Assembly (NCBI RefSeq): GCF_000526395.1
Contig: NZ_JAFZ01000001.1
Span: forward strand, 248,001-312,000
Length of the DNA stretch: 64,000 nucleotides
Origin: Aminobacterium mobile DSM 12262
GTDB lineage: Bacteria > Synergistota > Synergistia > Synergistales > Aminobacteriaceae
Reading direction: 5' to 3'
Shown: piece after piece, positions 51,476 through 60,779 of the stretch
How the letters are laid out: the number at the start of each line of letters is the position of its first letter
Position numbering within the stretch: the first letter of the stretch is position 1
The notes under the pieces: generated by a model
What the model was told of the DNA's origin: nothing
Databases searched by the model: none
Seen by the model: only the letters and a program-made list of their open reading frames with translations
Position numbers and translations under genes: made by a program

Positions 51476-54400
51476 ATGGTGGTCGGCAACAAAAGAAAAA
51501 TTATACTTCTGTGCTCTTTCATTCTTATTCTCGCACACATTCCAGCTTTTGCTTCGGGACGGGATGAAATTGTGTTTGAGCATCTTTCCTTGGAGAAAGG
51601 CTTATCACAGACCACCGTGAATGCCATTTTGAAAGACCACCGTGGATACATGTGGTTTGGAACTGATGGTGGGTTGAACCGCTACGATGGTTATACCTTT
51701 CGGGTGTTTCGACATGAGCCCTTTTCCACTACATCCCTGTCGAACAATATTGTAACGTCTTTATATGAAGATGCAGAGGGTTTTTTATGGGTGGGGACTT
51801 TCGGTGGTGGGCTGAATCGTTTTGATCCTGTTACCGAAACTTTTCGTGTGTATCATTATCCACCTAACTCGAAAACGTTTCCTCCTATAGACCTGATCTC
51901 TAAAGTAATTGGAGACAAAAAAGGAAATATTTGGGTAGGAACATTCCAAAAGGGGCTTGCACGTTTCAATCCTTCAAACAACACGTGGAGTATCTTTAAA
52001 AGTGACGATGAATCAGGGCTGGGCGGGAATAAGATCACTGCTTTTTTTGTTGATACAACAGGAACGTTGTGGGTAGGGACTGATGGAGGGCTGAGTGAGT
52101 ATAAAGGGAATGATATTTTCCAGACCTATCGACCGACTGTCTTTCCCTACGTTGCCATTACGGCTATTACTGATGGGCGAAAGGGGAATCTCTGGATTGG
52201 GACGGAGTCTGGTCAACTCTATCTCCTCCACACGCGGGAAAAATGGTTTGAGTATATTCCTCTTGTAGATGAAAACAACAGAGTTGTTTCTTCAAGTACC
52301 ATTACGGGTTTATATCAAGATATCTTTGAAGACCTGTGGATTGTCACAGATGGAGGGGGACTTCTTCGGTATGACCGAGGAACGAAGCAGGTCCTGACCT
52401 ATCAGATAGAAAGAGACAACCCTCATTCCTTGCGGGATAATAAGATCCGGGCCATTTATGGCGATAGAAAAGATACGATCTTTCTGGGAGATCTTACAGG
52501 TATCGTGTGGCTGGGCACCCATTCCGGAGGGGTAGAGAAATTTCATCTGAAGCGCCCCTTCCAACGATACAATGGCAAGTCTTTTCTTATCCGTCAAGTG
52601 TCGGGTGATAATGTGTATGCGGTCTATAAAGAGGGGTACGATTCTTTATGGGTAGGTACCTATGGAAATGGGATCAAGGTTATCATGAATAATGGAACCG
52701 TTCAGCATTATCGCCATAATCCAGATAATTCTCAAAGCGTATCCAGCGATCGAGTGCTTGCCTTTTTCCGCGATAGAGAGGGAACAATGTGGGTTGGAAC
52801 AGATAATGGCCTTTGTCGTTTCAACAGATCAAATCAAGACTTTACTCTCTTTCTGAATCAGCTTTCTGAATCCTCTCTTAGTGGAAGTAACAAAATAACT
52901 TCCATATTGGAAGATTCAAACGGTACTTTCTGGGTTGGCACAATGGAAGGTTTGTATCGTTTCCTTCAGGAAGAAGGTCTTTTTTATTCTATCCCATGGT
53001 CGTCTCCCATAGCAGATGTTTTAAAGAAAGATCTTATTTCCTGCTTATTTGAAGATAGCCAAAAGACCTTGTGGATAGGGACTGTAAGCAATGGTTTTTA
53101 TTGCATTGATCTTCAAAATAACAGTGTAAAACACTATTTCTATGATCCCACCAATTCTCAAAGCTTTCCGGGGAATAGAGTTTTTTCTATTTATGAAGAC
53201 CGTGACAGGACTTTTTGGATAGCGACAGCTGAGGGACTCTGTCGTTTCGATAGGAAGTATGAGACCTTTTCCCTCCTCACATCAAAAGATGGCTTTGTGA
53301 GCGACTCCATTCGAGGAATCTTGGAAGATAATTATAAAAATTTGTGGATCAGCACTGGAAACGGTCTTTCCCAATATGATATTAAGACAGGCGCTGTTCG
53401 AAATTACAATCTGGGGGATGGGCTCCAGGCAAAGGAATTTAACGCAACTGCTACTTTTAAAGATTCTTTCGGCCGCATGTATTTTGGGGGCATTAATGGC
53501 TGTAACAGCTTTTTCCCCACTGATGTCTGGGAAAACTCCCACATTCCTCCTATTGTCATCAACAGAGTATTGGTTATGAATAAACCGCTTCAGCCCTACC
53601 GTACGAAAGATGGGAAGCCGTGGGCTATCCTCAGCTATAGAGATAACTTCCTTTCCATAGATTTTTCAGCTCTTGACTACACCCATCCTGAGTCGAATCA
53701 GTACCGCTATAAACTGGAAGGTTTTGATATGGACTGGGTTTCGGCAGGGAATCGACATTATGCTCATTACACCAATCTTCCTCCTGGAAGGTATACGTTT
53801 AAAGTTATGGGTTCAAATAATAATGATGTTTGGAACAAAGAGGGAACATCATTGCTTTTGGATGTAGTTCCGCCGCCGTGGAAGACTCCGTTGGCCTATG
53901 TTGGATATATGTTTCTGACCGTTATTCTCTTCTGGTTTGTACAGAAATATCTCAAGAACCGACAAGAGAAGGAGACGGAACGAAGGTTGCGGCTTGTTAC
54001 GGAAAAAAATAATGAACAGCTTCGTTGTATTAATACGAAACTTGAAAAGGCTCGTTTGCAGGAGGAGGCATATCGCGATCAATTAAGGGGCTTAGCTTCA
54101 GCCCTTTCTATGGCAGAGGAGAAAGAACGTCGACGTATTGCAGAAGAGGTACATGATTCTATCGGTCAAAATCTGGCTTTAACAAAGATTCGACTTGCCT
54201 TACTCTCAGAGTGTGTAGAAGAGAGGCAGATAAAAGATGATATTAATGGTATTTTACAAACACTTGAGGGCTCTATTCAAAGTACGAGAACGTTGACCTT
54301 TGAGTTAGGTTCACCAGTGCTCTACCGTTTAGGTTTTCCAGCCTCTGTGGAATGGCTTGCTGAAAAGATGGAAGAAAACTATGGCCTCCAGGTATCGTAC

Positions 54401-54739
54401 GAAAACCGCGGCCTTCCCGAAAAAATGAATGATGACTTAAAAGCCTTTCTTTTCAGGGCACTACGAGAGCTTCTTATGAATGTAGTGAAGCATTCCGGAG
54501 TTCGGCAGGCTCATGTTAAAACGTCTTGTTCTGCCGGAACCATTTGTCTCACGGTGTCTGATTCGGGAAAAGGATTCGATGCTCACTCAATTGATGACGG
54601 GATCTCTAAAAAACAAACTTTTGGTCTCTTCAGCTTGAGAGAGCGCCTTTGTTCTCTGGGTGGGCACTTGGTCATCACCTCGAAGGAAGGGAAAGGCGTC
54701 CGTATAACTATATTTGTGCCAGTTAATTCCTTTAAATAA
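51476..54739 (+). CDS. Two-component beta-propeller sensor histidine kinase
   Basis: A 1087-residue membrane sensor kinase. Signal peptide (about 6-26), then many propeller repeats with GxxWVGTxGGL-type motifs (GYMWFGTDGGLNRYDG, GFLWVGTFGGGLNRFD, NLWISTGNGLSQYD), a Y_Y_Y domain (about 715-790; YKLEGFDMDW, LPPGRYTFKVMG), one membrane segment (about 806-824), a HisKA_3 dimerisation helix with the phospho-His in EEVHDSIGQN (about H892) and an HATPase domain ending in FSLRERLCSLGGH. The propellers lie in the periplasm and probably sense a glycan or other ligand. The cognate regulator follows eight to seventeen bases later. Confidence 0.94.
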   Translation: MVVGNKRKIILLCSFILILAHIPAFASGRDEIVFEHLSLEKGLSQTTVNAILKDHRGYMWFGTDGGLNRYDGYTFRVFRHEPFSTTSLSNNIVTSLYEDAEGFLWVGTFGGGLNRFDPVTETFRVYHYPPNSKTFPPIDLISKVIGDKKGNIWVGTFQKGLARFNPSNNTWSIFKSDDESGLGGNKITAFFVDTTGTLWVGTDGGLSEYKGNDIFQTYRPTVFPYVAITAITDGRKGNLWIGTESGQLYLLHTREKWFEYIPLVDENNRVVSSSTITGLYQDIFEDLWIVTDGGGLLRYDRGTKQVLTYQIERDNPHSLRDNKIRAIYGDRKDTIFLGDLTGIVWLGTHSGGVEKFHLKRPFQRYNGKSFLIRQVSGDNVYAVYKEGYDSLWVGTYGNGIKVIMNNGTVQHYRHNPDNSQSVSSDRVLAFFRDREGTMWVGTDNGLCRFNRSNQDFTLFLNQLSESSLSGSNKITSILEDSNGTFWVGTMEGLYRFLQEEGLFYSIPWSSPIADVLKKDLISCLFEDSQKTLWIGTVSNGFYCIDLQNNSVKHYFYDPTNSQSFPGNRVFSIYEDRDRTFWIATAEGLCRFDRKYETFSLLTSKDGFVSDSIRGILEDNYKNLWISTGNGLSQYDIKTGAVRNYNLGDGLQAKEFNATATFKDSFGRMYFGGINGCNSFFPTDVWENSHIPPIVINRVLVMNKPLQPYRTKDGKPWAILSYRDNFLSIDFSALDYTHPESNQYRYKLEGFDMDWVSAGNRHYAHYTNLPPGRYTFKVMGSNNNDVWNKEGTSLLLDVVPPPWKTPLAYVGYMFLTVILFWFVQKYLKNRQEKETERRLRLVTEKNNEQLRCINTKLEKARLQEEAYRDQLRGLASALSMAEEKERRRIAEEVHDSIGQNLALTKIRLALLSECVEERQIKDDINGILQTLEGSIQSTRTLTFELGSPVLYRLGFPASVEWLAEKMEENYGLQVSYENRGLPEKMNDDLKAFLFRALRELLMNVVKHSGVRQAHVKTSCSAGTICLTVSDSGKGFDAHSIDDGISKKQTFGLFSLRERLCSLGGHLVITSKEGKGVRITIFVPVNSFK

Positions 54740-54756
54740 CGAGAGGAGTGTACGGC

Positions 54757-55413
54757 ATGACAATTCGCATCTTACTTGCCGATGATCATCAAATAGTGCG
54801 GGAAGGATTACGTCTTCTCATTGAACGGCAACCAGATATTTCTGTTGTTGCCGAAGCTGGGGATGGTTTTGAAGCAGTGGCTTTGGCAGAGTCGTTTCGC
54901 CCTGATATTGTAGTTATGGACATAAAAATGCCTGGAATGGATGGAATCGAGGCAACAGAAGAGCTTCAGATTCGGGCTCCTGAAACGAAAGTGGTAGCTC
55001 TTTCTATGTATGCAGATCGCAACTTTATTTCTGAAATGCTTCGGGCAGGAGCGAAAGCGTTTCTTCTAAAAGATTGTGCCTCTACCGAGTTGGTTGAAGC
55101 CATAAGGACAGTCTATGAAGGACGAATATACCTTGGGCCAAGCGTATCGAAAATAGTAGCGCGCATGTACGTGCATTTTGTACAGCAGGGAACGTCTCCG
55201 GGAGAGGAAAAACTTACAGCCAGAGAGCGGGAGGTATTAATACATCTAGCAGAGGGGAAGACCAATAGAGAAATAGCAGATCTTCTCCACCTGAGCGTAA
55301 AAACCATCGGCACCCATCGGCAAAACATGATGCGAAAACTTGGCTTTGAGACCATAGCAGATTTAGTGAAATATGCTATTAGAGAAGGTCTTATTTCCTC
55401 AGATCAACAGTAG
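54757..55413 (+). CDS. NarL/FixJ-family response regulator
   Basis: A 218-residue regulator: receiver domain with acidic pair (LLADDHQ, D9-D10), phospho-Asp about D55 (VVMDIKMPGMDG) and Lys (FLLKD), followed by a LuxR-type helix-turn-helix (about 150-215; LTAREREVLIHLAEGKTNREIADLL and VKTIGTHRQNMMRKL split). I start at ATG 54757 with GAGAGGAG spaced correctly, not the GTG at 54748. It lies directly after the propeller kinase, which is its evident partner. Targets are unknown; the glycerate kinase gene downstream is a candidate. Confidence 0.95.
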   Translation: MTIRILLADDHQIVREGLRLLIERQPDISVVAEAGDGFEAVALAESFRPDIVVMDIKMPGMDGIEATEELQIRAPETKVVALSMYADRNFISEMLRAGAKAFLLKDCASTELVEAIRTVYEGRIYLGPSVSKIVARMYVHFVQQGTSPGEEKLTAREREVLIHLAEGKTNREIADLLHLSVKTIGTHRQNMMRKLGFETIADLVKYAIREGLISSDQQ

Positions 55414-55568
55414 TTAAAGCTTGTGAGGGGAAGGGTGAAGCGAAGGATGTTATACAGAGAAACTTCCGAAGGACAAGAAGAGTACAGATCCGAAGCGAAG
55501 GCAGGAGCATTTGGGAAAGAAAATTCCATTATAGGGAGTTGTGTCCATTTGCGACAAGGGGTTCGGTT

Positions 55569-56819
55569 ATGACTCTTCACAGAGACGCGAAAAATATTGT
55601 TCAGTATGCTATCGACGCTGTTTTACCAGAGCGTGCGGTACGGGAGCAGCTTCGGAAGAAACCTTGTAAGGGGCGAATTATTCTTGTTTCTATAGGGAAG
55701 GCTGCCTGGCGCATGGCAAAAGCCGCTGTAGATGAGGTAGGGGATCAGATAGAAAGAGGTATCGTCATTACAAAGTATCATCACAGCCGTGGCCCTCTTG
55801 CTAACCTCTCTATTTGGGAAGCGGGGCACCCTCTGCCAGATGAAAATTCTTTAAAGGCTACATCAGAAGCGCTGAAAATTACCAAAAACCTTTCTGCAGA
55901 CCATCAGGTACTCTTTCTTGTTTCTGGAGGTGGTTCCGCTCTTTTTGAGAAACCTAAAGAAGGAGTAACCCTTGAAGATTTTATAGAAATTACAGATCAA
56001 ATGCTCCGTTGTGGCGCCAATATTGTGGAAATAAATGCAATTCGTAAACGTCTTTCCGCTGTAAAAGGTGGGCAATTTGCCCAATGGGTAGCTCCAGCTC
56101 ATATTTACTCTATTGTCCTTTCTGATGTTTTAGGAGATCGCCTCGATAGCATCGCTTCTGGTCCGGCTTATCCTGATGCCACTACGTCTAGACAAGCTTT
56201 AGAAATTGTTTCTCGTTACAATCTCGCCATGAAACCTTGTTTCTTTAAGATCCTTGAAGAGGAGACGCCGAAAAAAGTAAGCAATGTAGAAACATTTATT
56301 TCAGGGAGCGTAAAAACCCTCTGTGAAAAGGCTGCGGAGAAGGCTCATGATCTCGGATATAAAACTTTTATTTTGACGACAACACTTAACTGCGAAGCAA
56401 GAGAAGCGGGGACTTTTTTAGCTTCGATAGCGAGAGAAGAAAGAGCCTATTCTCGTCCGCTTGAGCCTCCTTGCGCCATTATATTGGGTGGAGAGACAAT
56501 TGTTCACTTGAAAGGGAAGGGGAAAGGGGGCCGTAACCAAGAACTGGCTTTGGCTGCGGCTTTGGAGATACAGAATATGCCTGGCGTTGTTCTTATTTCT
56601 GTTGGATCTGATGGCACCGATGGGCCTACTGATGCTGCTGGAGGTATAGTGGATGGGAAGACAGTTGAAAAAATATATCATAGAGGAGCAGATCCCTACA
56701 CCCTACTTGAAAACAACAATGCCTACCACGCCTTACACATGGCGAACAGCCTCATAAAAACAGGTCCAACTGGCACGAATGTGAACGATCTTACAGTGTT
56801 GCTCGTAAAGAAGCTGTAA
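55569..56819 (+). CDS. Glycerate 2-kinase (GckA/MOFRL family)
   Basis: A 416-residue type II glycerate kinase, which phosphorylates D-glycerate to 2-phosphoglycerate (older annotations: hydroxypyruvate reductase). N-terminal DUF4147 region with ILVSIGKAAWRMAKAA, GHPLPDENSLKA, FLVSGGGSALFEKPKEG and IRKRLSAVKGG, C-terminal MOFRL region with GGETIVHLKGKGKGGRNQE, SVGSDGTDGPTDAAGGIVD and GPTGTNVNDLTVLL. I start at 55569 (MTLHRDAKN). The link to serine/glyoxylate metabolism fits the aminotransferase and SHMT genes elsewhere in the window. Confidence 0.93.
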   Translation: MTLHRDAKNIVQYAIDAVLPERAVREQLRKKPCKGRIILVSIGKAAWRMAKAAVDEVGDQIERGIVITKYHHSRGPLANLSIWEAGHPLPDENSLKATSEALKITKNLSADHQVLFLVSGGGSALFEKPKEGVTLEDFIEITDQMLRCGANIVEINAIRKRLSAVKGGQFAQWVAPAHIYSIVLSDVLGDRLDSIASGPAYPDATTSRQALEIVSRYNLAMKPCFFKILEEETPKKVSNVETFISGSVKTLCEKAAEKAHDLGYKTFILTTTLNCEAREAGTFLASIAREERAYSRPLEPPCAIILGGETIVHLKGKGKGGRNQELALAAALEIQNMPGVVLISVGSDGTDGPTDAAGGIVDGKTVEKIYHRGADPYTLLENNNAYHALHMANSLIKTGPTGTNVNDLTVLLVKKL

Positions 56820-57121
56820 CGGGCTGACCAGGTACGTATTTCCCCTCTTTTGTTTCATCCTTTTTTTGATAAAATGTTTTCTTGTAGAAATGTTCCCAGG
56901 TTTTTTAAGAGAAAAATTTATAATTTAAAACATGTAAATATAGAGACCCTACAATGATATCTAGGTCTAAAGTATCATCTTGATCTTCCTGATTTACTGA
57001 GAAACATCATCCTTTGTAGCGTTTAAAGGATGTATTTTCAGCTATTTGCTGATAGTACTCTATGGTGGCTGTACCTAAAATGTGATGTTGGCAGTACAAT
57101 AACGAAGGAGGGTGCAGTCGA
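56820..57121 (+). other. Structured, gene-free leader ahead of the SLC1-type symporter
   Basis: No coding frame or known riboswitch is apparent. TATAAT at 56919-56924 may be a -10 box. Several small inverted repeats follow: AGACC/GGTCT, ATGATA/TATCAT, CATCCTTT (57008-57015) with AAAGGATG (57025-57032) then TATTTTC, and TCAGC/GCTGA (57038-57052). Some could be alternative structures in a regulated 5' leader. Confidence 0.35.
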
Positions 57122-58357
57122 ATGCAAGAAAAGAAAAAAAAGCTCGGTCTTCTTCCACGTCTCATTATTGCAATTGTTTTAGGAATAGTGTTTGGGGCTT
57201 ATATGCCGGAAGTAGTAGTTAGAAGTCTAGCTACTTTTAATGGTATTTTTGGGAACTTCCTCGGTTTTGTTATTCCTCTCATTATCGTCGGATTTGTGGC
57301 CCCAGGCATTGGAGATCTCGGAAACAACGCAGGGAAGATCCTCTTCCTTACGGTGGTGATTGCGTATGTTTCTACCCTTATTTCAGGGACTGTTGCATAT
57401 ACAGTAGATACGGCGATTTTCCCTAGAATTATACAGGAAGGCAGCATGTTGGCTTCAGCGACAAATCCTGAGGAGGCGTTGTTGGCACCGTACTTCAAAA
57501 TCGATATGCCGCCTCTTATGGGTGTTATGAGTGCCTTGCTCATTGCCTTTATTCTTGGCATCGGAATGGCCGTTATCAATAGCAAAAGCCTCAACAGCGT
57601 TATGCACGAATTTCAGTCGATAATAGAGAAACTGATCAGTGCTGTTATCATCCCCCTGCTTCCAGTCCATATTTGTGGTATTTTTGCTAACATGACCCAT
57701 GCTGGTGAAGTTCAAACGATTATGTCGGTGTTCTTGAAAGTGTATGTCGTTATCATTGCTCTTCATATTGTGATTATTCTTTTCCAGTACACTGTTGCTG
57801 GAGCAGTAGCGAAAGTAAATCCCTTTAAAGCTATTAAAAATATGATTCCAGCGTACCTTACAGCGATAGGAACGCAGTCTTCTGCTGCTACAATCCCTGT
57901 AACCCTGCGCCAGACACTAGAAAATAAGGTCTCTCCCCGGGTAGCACAGTTTGTTATCCCCTTGTGCGCCACTATCCACTTGTCGGGCAGCACTATTACC
58001 CTTACGAGTTGTGCCATTGCCGTTATGATGCTTCACGGAATGCAGTTCTCTTTTGCTTCAATGTTTCCTTTTATCATTATGCTGGGTATCACCATGGTCG
58101 CAGCTCCTGGCGTTCCTGGCGGAGCTGTTATGGCAGCCCTTGGTGTGTTGGAGTCCATGTTGCATTTCGATCCTAACATGCTGACCCTCATGATCGCTCT
58201 CTATTTGGCTCAAGATAGCTTTGGCACAGCATGTAACATTACAGGTGACGGAGCCATCGCATTGCTTGTAGACAAAATGACAGGCAGCTCATCAACATCA
58301 ACGTCGTCAACAACTACGTCGTCAACAACTACGACGTCAGAGGCTTATACACATTAG
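57122..58357 (+). CDS. Dicarboxylate/amino acid:cation symporter (SLC1/DAACS family)
   Basis: A 411-residue Na+ or H+-coupled symporter of the GltP/GltPh/SstT family. GTQSSAATIPVTL is the serine-rich re-entrant hairpin HP1, and VPGGAVMAALGVLESM with TACNITGDGAIALLVDKM contain HP2 and the substrate-binding Asp/Asn of helix 8. The usual substrates are glutamate, aspartate, serine, threonine or alanine; position before tdh-kbl-glyA favours threonine/serine. The C-terminus carries an unusual Ser/Thr-only tail of about 17 residues encoded by 15-bp repeats. RBS AAGGAGGG precedes the ATG. Confidence 0.93.
   Translation: MQEKKKKLGLLPRLIIAIVLGIVFGAYMPEVVVRSLATFNGIFGNFLGFVIPLIIVGFVAPGIGDLGNNAGKILFLTVVIAYVSTLISGTVAYTVDTAIFPRIIQEGSMLASATNPEEALLAPYFKIDMPPLMGVMSALLIAFILGIGMAVINSKSLNSVMHEFQSIIEKLISAVIIPLLPVHICGIFANMTHAGEVQTIMSVFLKVYVVIIALHIVIILFQYTVAGAVAKVNPFKAIKNMIPAYLTAIGTQSSAATIPVTLRQTLENKVSPRVAQFVIPLCATIHLSGSTITLTSCAIAVMMLHGMQFSFASMFPFIIMLGITMVAAPGVPGGAVMAALGVLESMLHFDPNMLTLMIALYLAQDSFGTACNITGDGAIALLVDKMTGSSSTSTSSTTTSSTTTTSEAYTH
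58301..58330 (+). repeat. Perfect 15-bp tandem repeat in the symporter C-terminal codons
   Basis: ACGTCGTCAACAACT occurs twice in tandem in frame (58301-58315 and 58316-58330), encoding Thr-Ser-Ser-Thr-Thr each time, with degenerate partial units on both sides. Repeat slippage would change tail length without a frameshift. Confidence 0.8.
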
Positions 58358-58365
58358 CATAAAGA

Positions 58366-58397
58366 GGAGGACCTCTTCGGAGGTCCTCCATATTTTT
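58366..58397 (+). terminator. Intrinsic terminator after the symporter gene
   Basis: GGAGGACCTC, a TTCG tetraloop and GAGGTCCTCC make a perfect 10-bp stem (58366-58389), followed by ATATTTTTGG. It separates the symporter from tdh. Confidence 0.85.
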
Positions 58398-58440
58398 GGA
58401 AAAATGTTTTCCGCAGTAAATTGTGAAGGGGGCATGGGTA

Positions 58441-59394
58441 GTGAAAAATATTTTAGTTACAGGTTGTTTAGGTCAGATAGGAACAGAATTGGTAAAAAAA
58501 CTTCGTAAGGGATATGGTGCTGACCATGTTGTTGGTTCTGATGTGAAGACAACTGGCGTAGAAAAACTAGGAGATGGCCCTTTCGAAATCCTTGATGTTC
58601 GAGAAAGCCAAACTATTGCAGGGCTTGTTGAAAAATATAATATCGATACAATTATGCATTTGGCGGGTTTGCTTTCAGCTGTGGGTGAAATGAAGCCTCA
58701 GCTCGCTTGGCAGATCAATGCAGGTGGGCTTTTTAATGTTCTTGAAGTGGCGCGAGAGAAGAGAACGGCCATCTTTTTCCCAAGTTCTATCGCGGCTTTT
58801 GGTCCAGGAACGCCTTTAGACCATACTCCCCAGGATACAATTCAGCGCCCAGCCACTATGTATGGGATTACAAAGGTAACAGGAGAGCTGTTGTGCGATT
58901 ACTACCATCTGAAATATGGCCTTGATACTCGAGGTGTTCGTTTCCCAGGACTCATCTCTTATGAAACAGAGCCTGGCGGTGGTACGACTGATTATGCAGT
59001 GGATATCTATTATAAGGCTATTACAGATGGTCATTATGATTCTTTTATCGCGGCAGGAACATATATGGATATGATGTACATGCCAGATGCCATCAATGCT
59101 GTGGTTCAGCTCATGGAAGCTGATGGCGCGAAGTTAAAGCACCGCAATGCTTTCAACATTTCCGCCATGAGTTTTGAGCCGGAAGAAATTGCGGCCTCCA
59201 TTCGAAAATTCATGCCCAATTTCACTATGGGCTATAAAGTAGATCCGGTACGACAGGCTATTGCTGAGTCGTGGCCCAATTCTCTGGATGTACATGCGGC
59301 AAAAGAGGAGTGGGGATTCAATCCTCAGTATGACCTGGATAAAATGACAGAGGATATGTTAAAGCACCTGAAAGAAAAACTGCTTAAAAAATAA
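58441..59394 (+). CDS. L-threonine 3-dehydrogenase, SDR type
   Basis: A 317-residue NAD-dependent epimerase/dehydratase-like enzyme that oxidises L-threonine to 2-amino-3-ketobutyrate. NAD-binding VTGCLGQIGTELVKKL, MHLAGLLSAVGE, catalytic FPSSIAAFG and YGITKVTGEL (YxxxK), FPGLISYETEPGGGTTDYAVD split, and MYMPDAINA match the SDR-type threonine dehydrogenases (as in Cupriavidus and animal TDH), not the zinc alcohol-dehydrogenase type. I start at GTG 58441 because GGGGG ends eight bases upstream. The next gene uses its product, which supports the call. Confidence 0.92.
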   Translation: MKNILVTGCLGQIGTELVKKLRKGYGADHVVGSDVKTTGVEKLGDGPFEILDVRESQTIAGLVEKYNIDTIMHLAGLLSAVGEMKPQLAWQINAGGLFNVLEVAREKRTAIFFPSSIAAFGPGTPLDHTPQDTIQRPATMYGITKVTGELLCDYYHLKYGLDTRGVRFPGLISYETEPGGGTTDYAVDIYYKAITDGHYDSFIAAGTYMDMMYMPDAINAVVQLMEADGAKLKHRNAFNISAMSFEPEEIAASIRKFMPNFTMGYKVDPVRQAIAESWPNSLDVHAAKEEWGFNPQYDLDKMTEDMLKHLKEKLLKK

Positions 59395-59560
59395 AAAAGG
59401 GGAATTTAGTTCTTATGTCACAAGATTGCTAGTCACCCCATAATAACTCCATCTAGTATATCTATTAATGGGGCCTGTAATGGAAGATGTATTTCCCATA
59501 TGAAAAAGCAGGGGGCGGCAATAAAGAGGAGTGTTCCAATTTTATAAAGGGGGAAGAGAT

Positions 59561-60754
59561 ATGACTGTGAAGAAAACATTTATTACAGAAGAATTGGCCC
59601 GACTTAAACAAGAGGGACTTTACACAAATATTCCTGTAATTTCCAGCCCTCAGGGAGCATGGGTTGAAATTGGCGGCAGAAAATATCTTTCCTGCTGTTC
59701 TAACAACTATTTGGGTTTTTGTAATGATCCATCTCTCATAGAGAAAGTAAAGAAATATGTAGATACGTGGGGAGTTGGTCCTGGAGCTGTCCGGACCATT
59801 GCGGGAACTTTGGCTATTCACGTTGAACTTGAGAAGAAACTCGCTCAGTTTAAAGGGGCTGAGGCAGCGATGCTGGTTCAGTCCGGCTTTTGCGCTAATC
59901 TTTCTGCCATACCACCCCTTGTAGGGAAAGAAGATTTGATTTTTAGTGATGAGTTGAACCATGCCTCTATTATTGATGGGTGCCGCCTGAGCCGTGCTGA
60001 AGTTGTGCGTTTTAAGCATGCGAGCCCATCAGACTTGGATGCTCAGCTCTCTCTCTATGACGATCGTAATTGCCGGAAACTTGTTATTACTGACGGCGTT
60101 TTTTCAATGGATGGAGATATAGCCCCACTGCCTCAGCTTGTAGAGGTAGCCGAAAAGCATGGTGCCATGGTTATGGTGGACGACGCTCATGGCGAAGGCG
60201 TATTAGGGCGTGGCGGTCGAGGAATTGTAGATCACTTTAATCTCCATGGCCGTGTTGATGTGGAAGTGGGAACTCTCTCCAAAGCTTTCGGTGTCGTCGG
60301 TGGTTTTGTTGCCGGCAGTGTGGAACTTATAGACTATTTGCGTCAGAAAGCCCGTCCAAATCTTTTCAGCAGTGCTATGACTGTTCCTGATATAGCTGCC
60401 AACCTTGCGGCTCTTGAGGAACTATCTGTCAGCGAAGAGAGAGTCAACCGTCTTTGGGAGAATGGGCGTTACCTTAAAAAAGGTTTGAAAAATCTTGGAT
60501 TCAATATAGGACATAGCGAAACTCCAATAACCCCTGTTATCATCGGCGAGGCCTTGGACGCAAAGCGTTTCAGTGCCAGACTTTTCGATGAGGGAGTTTT
60601 TGCAGGAGCTATTACGTTCCCCACTGTCCCCATGGGTACCGCTCGGATTCGTGTTATGGTCTCTGCTGCCCACACTCAGGAAGATCTCGATTTTGCTTTG
60701 GAGAAATTCCAGATGGTAGGCGAGGAAATGAAAATTATTTCATCACGCAAGTAG
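59561..60754 (+). CDS. kbl: 2-amino-3-ketobutyrate CoA ligase (glycine C-acetyltransferase)
   Basis: A 397-residue alpha-oxoamine synthase that splits 2-amino-3-ketobutyrate with CoA into glycine and acetyl-CoA. [31 protein letters not shown] split, [37 protein letters not shown] and the PLP-lysine motif [16 protein letters not shown] are present. The start at ATG 59561 follows GGGGGAAGAG; the longer frame has no support. It lies between tdh and glyA, giving threonine to glycine plus acetyl-CoA, from which the ptb/buk type of kinase route can yield ATP. Confidence 0.95.
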   Translation: MTVKKTFITEELARLKQEGLYTNIPVISSPQGAWVEIGGRKYLSCCSNNYLGFCNDPSLIEKVKKYVDTWGVGPGAVRTIAGTLAIHVELEKKLAQFKGAEAAMLVQSGFCANLSAIPPLVGKEDLIFSDELNHASIIDGCRLSRAEVVRFKHASPSDLDAQLSLYDDRNCRKLVITDGVFSMDGDIAPLPQLVEVAEKHGAMVMVDDAHGEGVLGRGGRGIVDHFNLHGRVDVEVGTLSKAFGVVGGFVAGSVELIDYLRQKARPNLFSSAMTVPDIAANLAALEELSVSEERVNRLWENGRYLKKGLKNLGFNIGHSETPITPVIIGEALDAKRFSARLFDEGVFAGAITFPTVPMGTARIRVMVSAAHTQEDLDFALEKFQMVGEEMKIISSRK

Positions 60755-60779
60755 CACCAGAGAGAAAGGAGAGGTTTCT

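Noticed and set aside
55438-55504. Direct repeat GAAGCGAAGG twice before the glycerate kinase
   Set aside because: Ten bases only and not placed like an operator relative to a recognisable promoter.
56820-57121. Glycine or lysine riboswitch before the symporter
   Set aside because: Short inverted repeats exist but none of the conserved riboswitch core sequences that I know.
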